A stretch of 5,135 bases of DNA from Psychrobacter sp. (GTDB lineage Bacteria; Pseudomonadota; Gammaproteobacteria; Pseudomonadales; Moraxellaceae): contig JAHHUJ010000163.1 of assembly GCA_020024075.1 (NCBI GenBank), positions 1 to 5,135 on the forward strand, given 5' to 3'. This document shows positions 5,084 through 5,135 of this stretch, piece after piece. Under the pieces are notes generated by a model. It had not been told where the DNA came from. It saw only the letters and a program-made list of their open reading frames with translations, and did not search any database. The position numbers and the translations under genes were made by a program. The stretch's first letter is position 1. Each line of letters begins with the position of its first letter.

Positions 5084-5135
5084 TTATTCATTGGCTAAGA
5101 TGGCGGCATCCGTCTTGTCAATTTCATCCTTGTGA
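5084..5135 (-). CDS. C-terminal end of an unidentified gene (partial)
   Basis: One minus-strand frame runs open from the window edge to a TAA at 5084-5086. It encodes 16 residues, HKDEIDKTDAAILANE, a charged, soluble-looking C-terminus. The other two minus frames look less protein-like; one hits TGA within four codons. Sixteen residues are too few to name a family. If real, the gene runs in the same direction as alaS and ends about 270 bp before it. No terminator hairpin follows it. Confidence 0.45.
   Translation of the reverse strand, partial: HKDEIDKTDAAILANE

Noticed and set aside
5064..5135. 23-codon plus-strand frame ending TGA at the window edge
   Set aside because: No ribosome site; the opposite strand gives a more protein-like reading. 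It cannot be fully excluded without sequence beyond the edge.
1..5135. CRISPR array, insertion sequence, toxin-antitoxin or defence genes
   Set aside because: Nothing in the intergenic regions resembles these: repeats are single short duplications, and there are no transposase-like frames.

Overview
The window is a stretch of bacterial housekeeping sequence with both complete genes on the minus strand. They are alaS (alanyl-tRNA synthetase) followed by lysC (aspartate kinase). The AT-rich intergenic DNA, the moderate GC of the genes, the alaS-lysC order and the Pseudomonas/Corynebacterium-type aspartokinase all suggest a gammaproteobacterium of the Moraxellaceae, most like Psychrobacter. That assignment is an inference from gene order and sequence style; no rRNA or other marker is present to prove it.

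Layout, in the direction of transcription (high to low coordinates). Positions 5135-5084 hold what looks like the last 16 codons of an unidentified minus-strand gene. Positions 5083-4815 are the alaS upstream region, with a perfect 17-bp tandem duplication, an imperfect inverted repeat and a diverged 15-18 bp repeat pair, but no convincing sigma70 promoter. Positions 4814-2097 are alaS, starting at GTG behind a strong Shine-Dalgarno and ending in tandem TAA stops. Positions 2053-2025 are a 12-bp GC-rich hairpin that probably ends or protects the alaS mRNA. Positions 1938-1660 hold a good lysC promoter and a leader of about 245 nt with several helices, two of which appear mutually exclusive. 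Positions 1659-376 are lysC, which carries an internal ribosome-binding site and ATG (882) that should produce a separate regulatory beta subunit. Positions 375-1 have no gene. They hold a 15-bp hairpin with a UUCG loop, a short tandem repeat, two plausible minus-strand promoters and another stem-loop, so the next gene (csrA is the one I would expect by synteny) would start beyond the window edge.

The two genes are linked by conserved order, not by pathway. AlaRS charges tRNA-Ala for translation. LysC makes aspartyl phosphate, the entry to lysine, diaminopimelate, threonine and methionine synthesis. The separate lysC promoter and the hairpin between the genes suggest largely independent transcription.

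I see no mobile element, CRISPR array, defence system, tRNA or rRNA. The window is mostly ordinary. The parts worth a second look are the internal beta start in lysC, the attenuator-like lysC leader, the AUGUGA start context of alaS, and the repeat-rich alaS upstream region.
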